In this document: one piece after another, positions 1-17,400 of the stretch
Numbering within the stretch: the stretch's first letter is position 1
How the letters are laid out: each line of letters begins with the position of its first letter
NCBI GenBank assembly: GCA_024305405.1
Contig: JAKNDB010000109.1
Span: forward strand, 4,216,001 to 4,280,000
Length of the DNA: 64,000 nt
Source of the DNA: Dirofilaria immitis
Lineage: Eukaryota; Nematoda; Chromadorea; Rhabditida; Onchocercidae
Direction: 5' to 3'
Notes under the pieces: model-generated
What the model was told of the DNA's origin: nothing
Databases searched by the model: none
Seen by the model: only the letters and a program-made list of their open reading frames with translations
Translations under genes and position numbers: made by a program

Positions 1-48
1 CATTTAGACAATTATTACTTTGCATTCAATTTGTAGGTTTATTTTTAG

Positions 49-3678
<3,630 letters not shown>

Positions 3679-3786
3679 TGTTCGACTCTTGTTTCTGGAT
3701 AAATAAGAGTTAATAGCTCAATATTTGAAACAACTGCGCGTGGATTGTGTCATCGTTGTGAAATTAATAATGCATCACACATCCAG

Positions 3787-3834
3787 CATGGTTATGTGAC
3801 GAATTTGGGCTAAACTCCATCGTGAGCGCCCATT
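3787..3834 (+). promoter_or_regulatory. Candidate SECIS element in the TrxR 3' UTR
   Basis: It starts about 110 bases after the TrxR stop codon. The order of elements fits a SECIS: flanking stem CATGG / CCCATG-like, then TGA at 3797-3799, 12 bases, unpaired AA at 3812-3813, then GA at 3824-3825. Short pairing CGA/TCG and GG/CC lies between the quartet and the loop. It was folded by eye only, and the apical helix is weak. Position and spacing match what decoding of the in-frame UGA requires. Confidence 0.6.
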
Positions 3835-3849
3835 TTTTGAAGATTTCAA

Positions 3850-6800
3850 TTTGAGAGCTTTTTCCATTTATCAGTTTTCCGCTTGCCTATTTTTAATTTG
3901 CTTTTTTAGATAAGTTAATATTAAGATATTTAGGCATACCGAATTTCGGCTTGTTAATAAAAACGATACTGGTTTTTAGAATGACATATCACTAAAATGC
4001 ATGTGAAGTGCATATTTTCTCACAAACAAGACTCAATACTTGATGTGTTATTCGGCAGTAATGTTCGCCAGACAGTGATGCACTTAAACAATTAGACTTG
4101 GCTTCATTTAGATGGCTAAGCATGAACTGATCTGTCTTGTTGTAAACTATAAGAATAACAAACGCATACGGTTATTTTGCTACAGAATTACATTGTCTGA
4201 GATGGTGTAGTATTTTTGAAGTCAGAAATTTTGCTGTGTATTTTGCGATCATATATTTGGAACTGTGAACATTATGGAACGATCAAAAGCCCTTATGTCG
4301 GCAACATGAATTATCAAAAAAGTTCATAGGAAGAAACGCATAAGTATGGGGTAAAGTTGCATACGCTACCGTTGTGAATCAATATGTCAAGCGTAGTAAA
4401 TGACGCAATTCCTCACTCTTAATTTAACGACTGAAATGTGTTTCGTGACATACAATATAGAAATTGGCAACTAAGAATGAATAATTTTTAACAAATTTAA
4501 TACCTTGGAAATTGAATTTACTTTAGTAATTATTAACAATAATAATTGCTAAAGCGTAACTTTGTTAGCACAACTTAAGTCCTCTCCTTCAAAATTTAAT
4601 TAAAATAAAAAGTGATTAAAAGATATAGTAAATGAATATGGTACCAATTGGAAAAAATCTACGGATAAAAACTCTTTTCGGTGAATTGAATGATTGGTGT
4701 GAAGTCTCGAGGGTTTTGTTTTATTTTTGCATGTGGTTATATTTGCTTGTCGTTTCAGAATGCTAATGTTTGGTGCTTTAAGTGCGGTTGCGCTTATGTA
4801 ATGTGGTATCGAGAAAAAAAAATAAAAGCATACACCTGCACTAAATATTATGGTTCTTGTGTTCCACAGTCTAGGGGTAAACTTAGATTATATACTGGGT
4901 TTCGGAGCTGTCGAAAGATTTCTTTGTAATCATAATATTTAAGCAACTCATATATCATTTTAATTTGGTCCAAAACACTGAGGGAATGTGCAGCGCCCAT
5001 AACTATGTATTGTTTTTTCGTAGTTGTTGATTCGTTGCTTCTGAAATTTCTATTTTATTGAGTGCAGCAAGATTGCGAGGTCAGGATTTCTGAACAGAAT
5101 AATAAATTGCGCTGAGAGCAGCATATTAGCGATATGCTGTGAATCGAAAAGAAAGCATAGCTTTGTTGCGTTCGAGTACAGGATATGCCATCATCTAAAC
5201 ATGCCAGCTAGGTCAATAGGGACGGTTCATGCCGAACTTTGCTGAGCAACTTGATTAGAATTTTCGTTTACGGGACGAATAAATATCAGCGATGCATGCA
5301 GTCTCAATCTCAATTCAGAATTTTCAATCATCAAATAACATATTTTCAAAGATATTGTTGAAAGGCATTCGAATGTTTCGATGAAAAATACTCATCCTGT
5401 GAATAGATTTCATTATGAGTATTTCAAAATATAAACGTTCAGCATAAATGTCGCAAATGGGAACATTCTGGGAAGGGAATTTGTTGAGGACAGAGTATTA
5501 GGTACGTCTCTGGTATTTTTCTAAAGCGAACGGACCTCTTTCGAAATTATGTTAAATGGATTACATTAAAATTTCACGTAAACTGCCCTGCTAGTGAACC
5601 ATATAAAGTTACAGTAAAATTGAAAATTTCCCTAGTCTTAATTCGTACATGTTTTCGTGAGTCCAATAAATGCTCTAATTTTTTAAGCTGTCTTGACAGG
5701 CTACTTGCATACCGTTTGTTTGCATGTTGATTTTACAGAGCACGTTATAAGGATAAAGCAGAAGCACATAAATGGAAGGGTCTGATTTTTTTTCGTTTCA
5801 AAATTATCACTGATTATTCGGTTAAAGAGATGCTTCAAAAAACTGGGCTTTACATCATAGCCGTTTCCTCCATTACGCATTATTTTAATCAATCGATGCT
5901 TTAAACAAATTAAAATTGAATAAAGTCCTAAGTTCCTCGGTACAAATGCAATTACCATAATTCACAATAAAAGAATAACAATGTTGCTTACTATTTCTAG
6001 CTCACCAACATACATTTTATTTCTGAGAATTCTTGTGTAGCAAAAACGACCAAGAAAGGAAATTATAAAATAGAAATGGAAGTGAAAATGAAAAGAACTG
6101 TGATTTTTCATAACTGAGTAATGGTACATGTTACTGAATACTTTTCAAAACACTGAATACGTTGAAAGAATAATTTTTTTTTTCAGCAGGAAACAGTTTG
6201 CAGTTTTGAGGTGCTGCTAGGACCTGAAAGTACTATTGTTTTTAAAGAATTCTAACAATTCCCAGTAACAACAAGACATTAATATAAATATGTAAACAAA
6301 TACTGAGTTAGATACAACTTGTACAATAATTATAAACAGATATTGCAGGGAAGTTATTAATTCTCAGCAAAAATAATAAAAACCAGAAATCTTATTTCAA
6401 ACAAATTTCACAAGACACTTGACAAGAAAAGAAAACGACAAAGTAGGCAGTAAAAGCAGAAAAGATATGAAAAGGGAAAAGAGAAATAAGAAGAGGAAAG
6501 CGATGAATCGATCAGTTTTCAATGTGTGCCTCACATGGCTGACCACACACGATGTTATTTTACATTTAAATGCGATATTGCCGCACGCTGCCACCAATAC
6601 AGTTTGTGAAGTTATTGTTGCATACATGCTCTTGCTTGTCGGGTTTCTCCGGTTGTATGATGTGAAAAAGATAACGCGTTATCGAATTCTTTGGATGGTA
6701 CTGTCCCCATGGTACCACTCATTATTGTCAAATTTGAAACAGACATCAAATCTATTTACTCGTTTTGATGGCTGCTTTAATAGTTTTCTTCAATAAAATT

Positions 6801-8662
6801 TTACGATTTGATTAAAATCCATGTTTAACGATACCTAAAAAGCGAATAAATTGTTTGAAATTTCTACCTCTCAAGAAAAATAATACAGATCCCAATAATC
6901 AACCAATCAGGGCCTTGGCTACATTTTACCAGCTTATAGAGCATCATACTGGCTACTTTAAAGTCTTGAAATACGACGTGTCATTATGAATTTTTCTGCA
7001 TTTATTGTTTCATAATATTAAAACTGATATTTGCGGGAAAACGGAATACTTGAATTTGATAGAGACATATATATCTAATATATTTATCTTGCGTGGATGA
7101 TAAGTCAAATTTTTCTATAATGTCGTGTCGTTAGTTCATATAACATCTTTCTTGCCAGCATGCAAGCTTAAACGGACCATAGGTGCCCTTCAGGTCACAA
7201 TATACAAATCTGCTAGGTTCAAAATTCTTCAGGTATGATTTTTTTTCGAATGCAGTCTTATTTTTTTCCTAAACTGCTTTTTTGGAAAATAATTTCTTAT
7301 TGCATTTTTGAAATTGAAAAAGCCTTCTAAATATACAAATTAATTATCCACACTATTCTTAAAATTTGAGAATGAGTTTATGGAGTTTAATTAAATACAG
7401 CGCTTCTAATCCAGCTCAGTAGTGAAATAAAGAATTATAGAGATTATGAAAAATGCAGAATTTAGTTTCTTTCATTTTGAAATGGAAAGATAACTGAACA
7501 GGTTAAGTTAATAGATTGCTTATTCAACTCCTTATCTTGTTTTTCTTTGCTGTGGACAGTTTTAATTCCTTTCCATTATAGTATTCCTAGAATTTAGTTC
7601 CGGATGTCAACGATAAACTGTTGCTAGATAAGGTGGAGACTTAGATCTAGATTGATGCAAGAAGTGAATAGACAACAGCTAAAACTGTGCATAAAAATTA
7701 GGCTCAAATTTCAATTTAGTATAAAGTTTTGGAAAGATGGTAGTAGTTGCTATTCTTTGTGAGCCCAGATTTTAAGTTGATATTTTAAAAATGGCTTTGC
7801 ATCTTCATGTGGACAGATGTTTTGACTTTTACTTGGAAATCAAAAAAACTTTCTTATTTATTGTTGAAAAGTGAGAAAAAGATATCTTCGAAAAATCTGA
7901 AGACAAATGGTTAATTAATTAGAAGAGACATAATTTTAGGAGAAGAATACTCTTCAGTTCTACCGGGATGGCTTTTGGATTTGAACTCGAAAATGAGAAG
8001 AAAAGCTTTCACAATCTTCATATAGAATGTATCAATTTGTTGAACGTGACCATGAATTTCTCCCTAATTTCAACATTTACTTAGAATTTCCAAATACTTT
8101 TAAAAGAGAAATTAAATTTTATTCGAACATAAATGAAATACTTCAATTGAAACACGAACTGTTTGATAAAATGAAGTTCAGGACAAATAGATAAATGTAA
8201 AAGCATCTTACATCGCAACCTTAAAAAAAGAAATTCGAGTGCTACTACAACAATCAAATGAATCGCTATGGAGTGGTAACATTTTTAGAAGGATATGATC
8301 GTTCGCACGTTGTCCGCGATGTCTGGAAAACTGGATAATAAGGATTGTACAAACATAGAACGAAGTATGGTGAAATTCGGTTAGTAAGTTGAATTTTATT
8401 GATTTATTTCAGGAGGTTTTTTATTCTTAAATATATTAAAGTATCCAGATTTCTACACAAAATTTACAAACAGATTTGAGCACTGTATTTATATATTCTT
8501 TGATATATTAATAAGCAGCATGTTTCATCATCTTCTGGTTAGATCTTTTCAAGACTTCGTTTGTTATAGTTCAGTATGGTTTTTTCGAATCGTTGAATAT
8601 GTTGTCTTAGATTCTGGATTATATATTTTTGTTCAATTCAGAAAACTGTCCAAAAACTTTTT
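3850..8662. other. Intergenic region without a recognised gene
   Basis: AT-rich DNA between convergent TrxR (+) and the first copine (-). The only long open stretch is 6419-6796 (+). Read from an internal ATG it would give a basic N-terminus followed by a hydrophobic middle. The complementary strand is also open over part of it (6397-6627), and I see no homology or splice support. I do not call it a gene. Confidence 0.6.
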
Positions 8663-11600
8663 TTAATTATTGCGCGAACGATTCTCACCATAAAAAGCGA
8701 TTCCAAGGTCGTTCAAGCATTTTTGGAGATAAAAAGAGAGCATCGATGAGGCTGCTGAATGATCCTCGGCCTCTGAAAAATTTCTAAATTTTTTCTTACC
8801 ATATTTGTTCAAATTCGACATTTTTACCGCCACCGCACCAAAAATTTTGAAACTCACATTTCGAAATCTTGCAGTATAATCGCTGTTTACCTGTGTGTTC
8901 TTTAACATTACAGTTTACACAATCAGAAGTACTTTCATATTTTATTTCGTCCAAATCATCGATCGATTGATCGCTGAAGGATGCGGTCGCATTAATCGTT
9001 TCCTGCTGGTTCTCTAAGACATCTTCAGAAATTCCACTTGATCCCTAAGTGATATAACGATTATCGGCATACCATTAGCTCAAAATTATAGGTATTCTAT
9101 CAAAATATACTTCATTTTGATCAGAGAAACTTCAAATGAAAAAATTTTTACTTCGTTAGCAAGCATAGCAAGCATAGTAGTGTTAATCAGAATTCATTTT
9201 TTTTTCTTTATTTCAAGGAAAACAAGATGATAGAAGTGATTCGGTTGCGCTGCTGCAGAAACATTTTAGAGAATTTTTCTTTTTTTAAATTTTTAGATAC
9301 GGATTTTTAGAATTTATTTTTAAGAAAATGTCGCCAAATTTAATTTGGCAGTGTGTTATGTGACGATTGACTAAAGTATAATATGGAGAAATAACGTTGC
9401 AATCGAATAGAAAGATTTGATTATGAACAGTATTAGATTGACGAATTTACTTTTACCTGCTTTGGCAAATAACCGTGATGCTTGAAATCCTGAGGAATAT
9501 GGCCACTTTTCATTAGCCAGTTGATCATCTGCCATGGAACGCGACGTAATGCTCGTTCAGTGAACAATTCCCAAAAATTAGCATCTTCTGGTAATTTACT
9601 GCGAAACTTTGTTAATGCTACAAACTGAAAATGCAGGAACTTCAGACAAACAAGTTACAGAAGATTTAATTTCTAAATGTAGATTTGAACTTTCAACTTC
9701 TAATTTTTGAGCATTTTCCGAAATTTATCTCAAAATTTTGCAATAGCTACACAATTTTAGGATGGACCTGTAACATATCGCGTTCAGCTTGGCGATTCTG
9801 ATAAGAAATTCGGCCAGCTGAAAGACCCAGGCGTTCCATTTCTGCACATTCATCCTCTGTTGCAATAAATATAATTGAAAGCGGAGCTTTGGATGCAAAT
9901 ATTGTGGCCTAGATTTTCTGTCATTTGAAACTTTTTAAATTCAACAATTATAGTAAGCAGGAAAAATTTCACGCAACGCAAAATGCCAATTGTACAATTT
10001 TTCTTTTTTTTTTTAAGTTAAGATATGCGGTAATTTGAGTTAGAAACCATTTCAAATCATGTCACAAATATTTATGTCTTTTTATACCCAAGAAATGCCG
10101 TACCTGTACTGTTTCTCGTATATCACTTATTTTTCCTTTGCTAATTATTGCTAACACAAAATATGGGCATTGCAATTGATTTTCACGTTTACGTACATTG
10201 TTAGCCAACCTAAAACTTTGTATAAGAATCATGTAATAAGTATCAGCAAGTCAAAAAAGGGATAAATCAACTGATTTATTTTGCAGATATGAAATATAAT
10301 ATGAGATTTCAAACGTTTAAACTTACTTGGAGAGATGATAAATGATATGAGCAAAATGGGCAGTCGAACTAGGTTGTACTAGAGCATTCGCTTTATAGAA
10401 TGCATCAATTAAACCATCAATTCCTTGACAATTAGGATCCGTTTCCAGATTCTGCAAATGTGGTTAATAAATGATATGCCTTCAATGATTCAATGTGTGC
10501 TTGATGCTGATGATTTTAAAAAGTTCATTTCACTTCATTAAAACATCGCACACATTGCCATTTAATGGAAAGCGATACGGCTCGATGTGGTAGGAATTGT
10601 GTCATCTATCAAAAGAATAGAATGAAAGATATGTAATCCAACTTGTACTTTTTCTTTGATATATAATCGGATTTGTAAAACTGAAAGTATTATTAATTTC
10701 AATTTTTCGGAAGTATAATGAATGCCAAAAAATCTTACAAGACAAAACTGCTGCGACTTCCGAAAATATGGTGGAATTCGTGCTCCGAAACCGAAAGCTG
10801 CATAGCTTTGCGAGCTGAAATATAAAATGCATACAATGATCATTGGGGTTTTTCTGATCATTGGGGAGAATCTTATGCTTAGCTTAGAACTTTAAAACTT
10901 AGTCCAAAAGAACTTTATGAACTAGAATTTTATCAAGTATTGAGAAACTTGCAAATTATGACGTCGAAATGGTTCACAAATTGAGCGAATAACGCATTCT
11001 ACATCATTTGCAAAAGTTGCGCTTGTAGCTTTTGAATTTGATATGGAAAAATCCACTGCTATAGCAAGCGATAGACAATAACTGAAATATTTTCTAATGT
11101 TAACTGAAACTTATTTTTGTGAACTCACTATGATCAAAAAGATACCCATTCGTGATGTAATCAAGGAATGAATACATGGTGATTTCACTGCATTTGACCA
11201 CTTCAATAATACCATTTGTTTTTTTATTGCTTTCCAATCCAACTTGTAACTGAACTTATGAAAACTTTCAGTGTTATTTGAAGTTTGGAACGAAACTTTA
11301 TGTTTTACGTTGAAATCTAAGCTGGAAATCTTGATGCAAACACATGTATGGTATCGCAGAGTAATATTTCTGATAGATTCCAACGAATCGAAAAAACTTC
11401 GGCACTCCTTTGATTAATTTTTATTGTGTAATTATCTAAGCTATTGATACTCCAATAAATGGATATAACTATTAGCATAGGAAAATGACACAATAAGTAA
11501 AATTGTATTATAAAACGAACAGCTTATATAATTTTCTATTAATTTTTATTAAAATCGTAGCATTAAATGCCTACATATAAGAATTTCCGTTCTTCCGCAA

Positions 11601-13758
11601 TTTTGAAAAGCACATCCGAAGTTGTCATAAACTGTCCGATGATTGAACATTTTGCATGATCGTCTCGTGAGTAACAAAGTACTTCGAAGTTCCTTGAAAT
11701 TTATTCGTTTACATTTTGAAATTTCAAATTAAATTAATGCATCCGAATTGCAACAGTAACTGATTAGATAGTGTATAGTACAGGTGACAGAATTTTGTAA
11801 ATTAACTATGAATGACACTGCTTTAAATACTATTTAATGGATTAAAATCATCAAACTAAATACAAGTGAAAGGTGTTAAATAATTTTCAACCTGTTTTTA
11901 GAATCCACGACTACGTTTTTTTGCAATTTAAATGGCTTCCAAAGAATCTTCGAAGAATATAATTGATAATCGCTTGTATATAGCAAATTACGCATTTCAT
12001 TCCCCTCCATTCGAAACATTTCAAAAATAGACCTGAAAATGCAAAATAAAGTTACTAATATAGAAATGTCTAGCTCTATGTGGTTCAAGATTAATCTTCC
12101 AAACTTCCTCGAATTTCATTTTAAACCTCAGGTTTTGATCGAGGTGATATGTTTAAGTAATTTTTCTTGTTTACAGAAACTATTAAGAAATGTTAAGCAA
12201 TTATTATAAGTTATAGCATTGAAACTATTTAAAATAAATGCAATGTGAAGCTTAAAGATGAATCATATGAATTTCACTGCTAAAATATTATCAACCTGTG
12301 TATTTTCAAGCCCTTTTCTTGGAAAATTTTTGCCACAAAATTGTAAAACCACTGTTTGTTCTTTCGGCTCAGCTCTGTATGATATCGTCATTACAGCAAC
12401 AAATTTATCGCTATTTTTCTGACTGAAAATTGTTCATCTTGCACAAAATTAAGTTATTTTCATAATGTGATTATAGTACTGCTTTATAAATAAGCTAATA
12501 CTTATTTTCTATTATTTTTGTTGACTTTAACAATTATGCGCTAAAAATTTTTAAGTTGTAAAAGCTTAGTATTATAGCTTATATAAAGAGTTAAATGTAA
12601 AGTTTAGCTTGATTATAAATGCTGGTCAGAAGAAAAATATTAAGAAAAAGAAAGAACTTGCATGAGAGGTTTAGAAAGACTTGATGCAGCGGTAACAATT
12701 TCAGTGACAAAAATGTAGTCGCTCCAATAATTGTTACTTTTTCTTCGCTATAGTTACAACTTAAATGCAAACCATTTTTTAATACTATAAAACTATATGC
12801 ATCATAAAAGTTGCTAATTTAAAGTTTTATAATTTATGATCAAAGTACAGAAAAAGGTGATGCACAACTAAAGAAATCTTTGTGGCCGACAATTTCAATC
12901 TTTGAAGAAATATCATATGAATTTTATTCAGGATTCTGGAAGAAAATGAAACACTGGACATGATTACAGAAAGAAAGAAAGGCTAACATTTCAATCTTCA
13001 AATATTGATCTCGTTTGAATGTGTACTCGACTGAGAAAGCATTAAGAATTGAAATTGTATCCGTTTTCGGGATAATTTCCGTCGTTGTAACCTGTAAATT
13101 TTTTTTTGTAAGTTATCTTTTTCAGTTTATTCTACAAATTTAGTGTTCCATGTTTCTAGACCAGCTGAAGTAAACAAGTTTACTCGTTTCTTTATGAATT
13201 ATACTGGAAAATCGCATAATCTCCCGTTCACGTACAATAAGGCATATAATTCATTCCTTTTTCTTAACCCAAAAGACCGAATAATGAACTTACGAGTTTC
13301 CAAGGACTTTCAGAATTATTTTCATGGATAGATATTAGACAAACTATATCATCAAGTGCAAATAAATCGGTCCTCAATTTACTGAAATGCAAAAGTTACT
13401 GATGCTTGAATCAATGTTTTGCAAAGTTTAGATTTTTAAAGTTTGTAATATGCAAGCATTATATCGCACTGTTAACCTTTCTTAATCTACTTATCGAATA
13501 TGTTCCGCTGAAAAATTAATAAATAATGCAATCATGAAACATTATATTTACATATCATGATTCTATTTTGTCTAACGTTTTCAGACAGACAAACCTAATA
13601 TGTAAATCGATCATGAGAATGTCTCTTGCAGTCACTTTGTTGCTGCATAATGGATCACCAGAATGTTTTTCACGGCTGTAATGCTGCACATCGAAGGATT
13701 CCAGAAACTTTAATTCAAATATATGAATTTCAATAACGGTCAGAACTTTCCCGGTAAT
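8663..13758 (-). CDS. Copine family protein (copine 1 of 2), divergent
   Basis: Copines bind phospholipid through two C2 domains in a Ca2+-dependent way and recruit partners through a von Willebrand A (copine) domain. Reading on the minus strand: C2A pieces near 13614, 13335-13415 and 12985-13090 (TEIIPKTDTISILNAFSVEY); a C2A-C2B link near 12655-12745 (EIVTAASSLSKPLM); C2B near 12300-12415, 11895-12020 and 11575-11695 (ILWKPFKL); then MYSFLDYITNG near 11130, the A-domain strand AIAVDFS near 11070, SYAAFGFGARIPP near 10800, CQGIDGLIDAFYKA near 10410, YFVLAIISKGKISD near 10140, and further exons at 9755-9910 and 9458-9626. A C-terminal extension (about 8900-9045 and 8663-8760) ends at 8663. The start is not fixed: ATG at 13614 is in frame, but the exon opens upstream to 13758, and a further exon may lie at 14275-14450. 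Frames break by single bases near 12709, near 11990 and between 11000 and 10815. Confidence 0.85.
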
Positions 13759-14261
13759 CTACGATAATACTTGATTTTTTCGAAAACGATACTTAAAACC
13801 CGGAATCCTAATAATCATAAATATTTCTGCGAACAAATTGATATACTAAAAATTTTTTCCTTCTTAAAATAAAAGAAACTGTTGCTATGGGAAATCGAAT
13901 CATTGGCGCATTCTTTATTTTAAAAAATTTTGAATAGTGCGATGTTATCCAAAGGAATTTAATTTTATTGTAATCAATAACCAAAACAGCTCGTATCGAC
14001 AATATCAAATGAGAATTAGAAATAATTTGAAAACGAAAATTTGTCAAAATCTTATACGGAAATACAGGATGCGGGATTAAGGGAATAAAAATAATAAATA
14101 ATACGTTGCATTCAAAACTTTATTTATTCAGAAACGAAAAGGTTTATACCCTCTTAATTTCTCAAGAAGGAATAAAAGCATTGAGATGATCATCCAAAGA
14201 AAATGCATTTTTAGCATAAAACGAGATTATTTACTACAAAGGATTAAGTCACATAAACTAA

Positions 14262-14458
14262 ACGGTTATCTTAAACAGGTTTTCTAGTCCTTCATATAAT
14301 TGAAATATTTTTAAAAGTAAGTATTTTAACAAAAATTTAAAAAAAAACAACCTCCTCGAAATAGGTGGTAGCAATGGTGCAGCTTTAAGAGCTTTACGAA
14401 GAGCAATAATTTGCCGTATCCTAGTCATATTCATGTTGATTGAGCTTTTGTATCTCAA
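14262..14458 (-). CDS. Possible 5' exon or small ORF upstream of copine 1
   Basis: A minus-strand stretch carries a real ATG (NMTRIRQIIALRKALKAAPL), with codon use more like the neighbouring exons than random AT-rich DNA. A GT donor follows (AGGAG|gttgtt). It could be the first coding exon of the copine gene downstream, but the phases of the two exons do not fit without a correction. No homology recognised. Confidence 0.25.
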
Positions 14459-17400
14459 AAAGAAACAAGCAATATAAACAATATTTCATTATTAAATCAA
14501 ATATATGTTGCAAGCAATGGCGATAGAAAAAGAAACTCAGAATGCATACTTCAATTTAATTTGAAAACAGAATCTGCAAGATGCAGTACAATTTTACATA
14601 AATATATATATATTTATTTATTTAATTGTTAATGAGAGCAATCCGCTCATCTTTACTTTTATATTCTTCCATCACAATGATCATAAAGAGTATCCTCTGT
14701 TTAACAAATAATGAGAAAACAAATTTTTTAGAATAGAGGAAATAATTTATTTGGAAAAGCTAATAATAATCTTTCGATAGCAACAAAAAAATTTCACTGC
14801 GGTATATTAAAACTTCGAACGGCATAATGGATATGAGACCTATGGATTTTATGGCAAATAGCGATCAACAGGAAAAGTGTTGTTAGTTGCCTGGAAAATT
14901 TTACTCAATTCCGGTGAGGAAATAAAATCCTAACCTCTCCGAAAAAATGATTATCTTTTTGTCGACGCTCTTGGTCCAATTTAAATAGTAAATCGAATTC
15001 CCATTCGGCAAGATTTTCGGCTTAGATTCGCAATAATTTAACTTAGATAAACAAATTTCCCAACTCAGTAGTTTCAGGCATTTTAAAAATGGAAATTAAG
15101 AGGTAGACGAGGATGATGAACACTTTACAGAATATATCAGTATGTGTAAAAGGATAAAAGCAATCAATGTTGGAATGTAGTACTCGCATCACAGGACATA
15201 AATTATTACCATCATTATCAGTGAAATAGCTTTAAAAACAAGAGATGTAGAAAATTATGAGGAAAGGTTGTAAACTTCAATATTTCTCATTTTCTTTTCT
15301 TTCCGGCCTTCTAATGAATCGAGGCTTTGATAACAATGATTTATTAATCAATGAATATTTCAGTAAACAAGTTTTTGTATCTTTTGCAGTTAAGTAATAT
15401 ATGGAAAGATTTGGACTCCCTTACTTTTGGAATAATTGGAAGACATAGCAGTTTTGCTTAAAAATTTGAAAAATCAGATTCTAATTCAATATCATATAGT
15501 TTTGTACGAACTTTCATGGAAATCAATACAATATTTTTCCAGTGGCAAAGTAATTGTAAAGTAGAAGAGTAGAAGAGCTTTACGTGAGAATCACGTGAAA
15601 AAAAATTTATGATGTTAACAAAATCAATCGACTTATCCACCCTTTGATAGACTTATGATTTATTTACGATTTTTCCCTCGATTATTGAATTTTTTGATCT
15701 CACTCGTCTTTTTCTCTACATCTTTGAAGAATACTGCCAACAACAGAAGAAACAGAATAATGAAATAATAAAATTTGTTAACGATGCTACTATGACCATA
15801 CATAAATACCAGTACATTTTTCTCGTAATATAGAACAAGCTTTTTACTTATAACTTGATATACCTCATTTACTTTCATGTTACTATATTTTTTAAAAAAG
15901 AATATAGAAGTTTCATTAGGTATACGAAACTCTTGAAAGATTTCTTAAAAGAAATTTTGATAATTAAAACAATACGTTTAAGGCATAGCTGATAATTAAT
16001 TATAATATAATTACTTTGTAAACAATATTTAAAAAGGTTTTCGTTTACTGATATTATGAAAGACTATATATTGCCATGCCAAAGTCCAGTAAATATTACG
16101 AACGAAGTTATGCTCAGTAATTTTATTTTTTCTTTTTCGAGCATTGTTAAATTTATCACGATTAATTCATGAATAAAAAAGAAGTGACAACGTTACATAT
16201 GACATTTACGACAAATTTTCTCGACTTGATTATTTTTAAATTGATATTGAACGAATGCAATACTGTCAGATTTTCACTTGCATTTCTATTTTATTATTTG
16301 GAATAAATTTCTTCAGTTACTGAAATTTTAATCTACGGTACCAATATTTTCATTCTTACTTAAAGTTATTAATATTAATGCTATTGAACTTACTACCGCT
16401 AAAATTTCAATATCAGTCATCTGAAAATGTAACCGTAACAAAAATAAATGTATCGTTATGACTTCAAACCCTTCAACTTCAAAAATTTAATAAGCGAATG
16501 TTTGTATTTTGGATTGCAGCTTCATGCAAATTTATTCCGCGGAAAGCATTTTGAAAAATTCATACATTTATTGTAATTATAAAGATAATACACTAAGGAC
16601 AAAAAAATTCACAAGAATGAATAAATTGCTTCATCAGAAATGTTTTCAGCTTACATACAAATAAAATAATGTTACTCTATTTTTATTCGAGTCATATTGA
16701 TTTGTTGGAGTTAATAACATTTGACAAAGCAAAAAGAAATTGAAATTAGTCAGTATGATGGCTGCTAATTTAACGATCTTTTTAGAAAAATTCCTAACAT
16801 GTATAAGCAATTTTTTATAACTAGACAGGTGAATGCGGAAATAATTGAAAAATTCGGTACGATGAACAGCTGCTCTTTGTTATTAAAATTTGAAGTATTA
16901 TAATCAGATATGATATACTAGCACTTTTTTAAATGCATTCGTTAATCTTATGAATATTTATGCTATGCTTGAAAATTTTGAATTCAAAAATACGAACAAT
17001 TGTGCCAAAAACTTTACATAATTAGACTAAAATTAAAGTCGGCAACATTATATCTTCCAAACAAGGTTGAACAAAATTCTCTGTGAGAGTTAAAAGTTGT
17101 TCAATGTGTCATCAAGCACACTTCTTTAATATTACCTTGACTATTGTTTTTCTGACAGTTATAGTTTTTAAGATTTTTCTTTCCTTTCTGAGGAAGTTTT
17201 ACAGGAATTAGACAAAATATTGAGGACTAAAATTTCTATAGAAAAATCGCATTAACTCATGGAAAATGTCCGAAGTAATTTAATATGGATTGAAGTAAAA
17301 AGCCAAAAAAACTTTCCTTTTATTCCAAGAAAAACTACAGCTCATCTACAACTGATTTGCTAATGATCAACAGTGATTAGGTTAACTTGGTTGGTATTGA

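Noticed and set aside
6419..6796. 125-codon open frame on the plus strand
   Set aside because: It starts from TTG, both strands are open over part of it, and there is no homology or splice support; kept only as a note.
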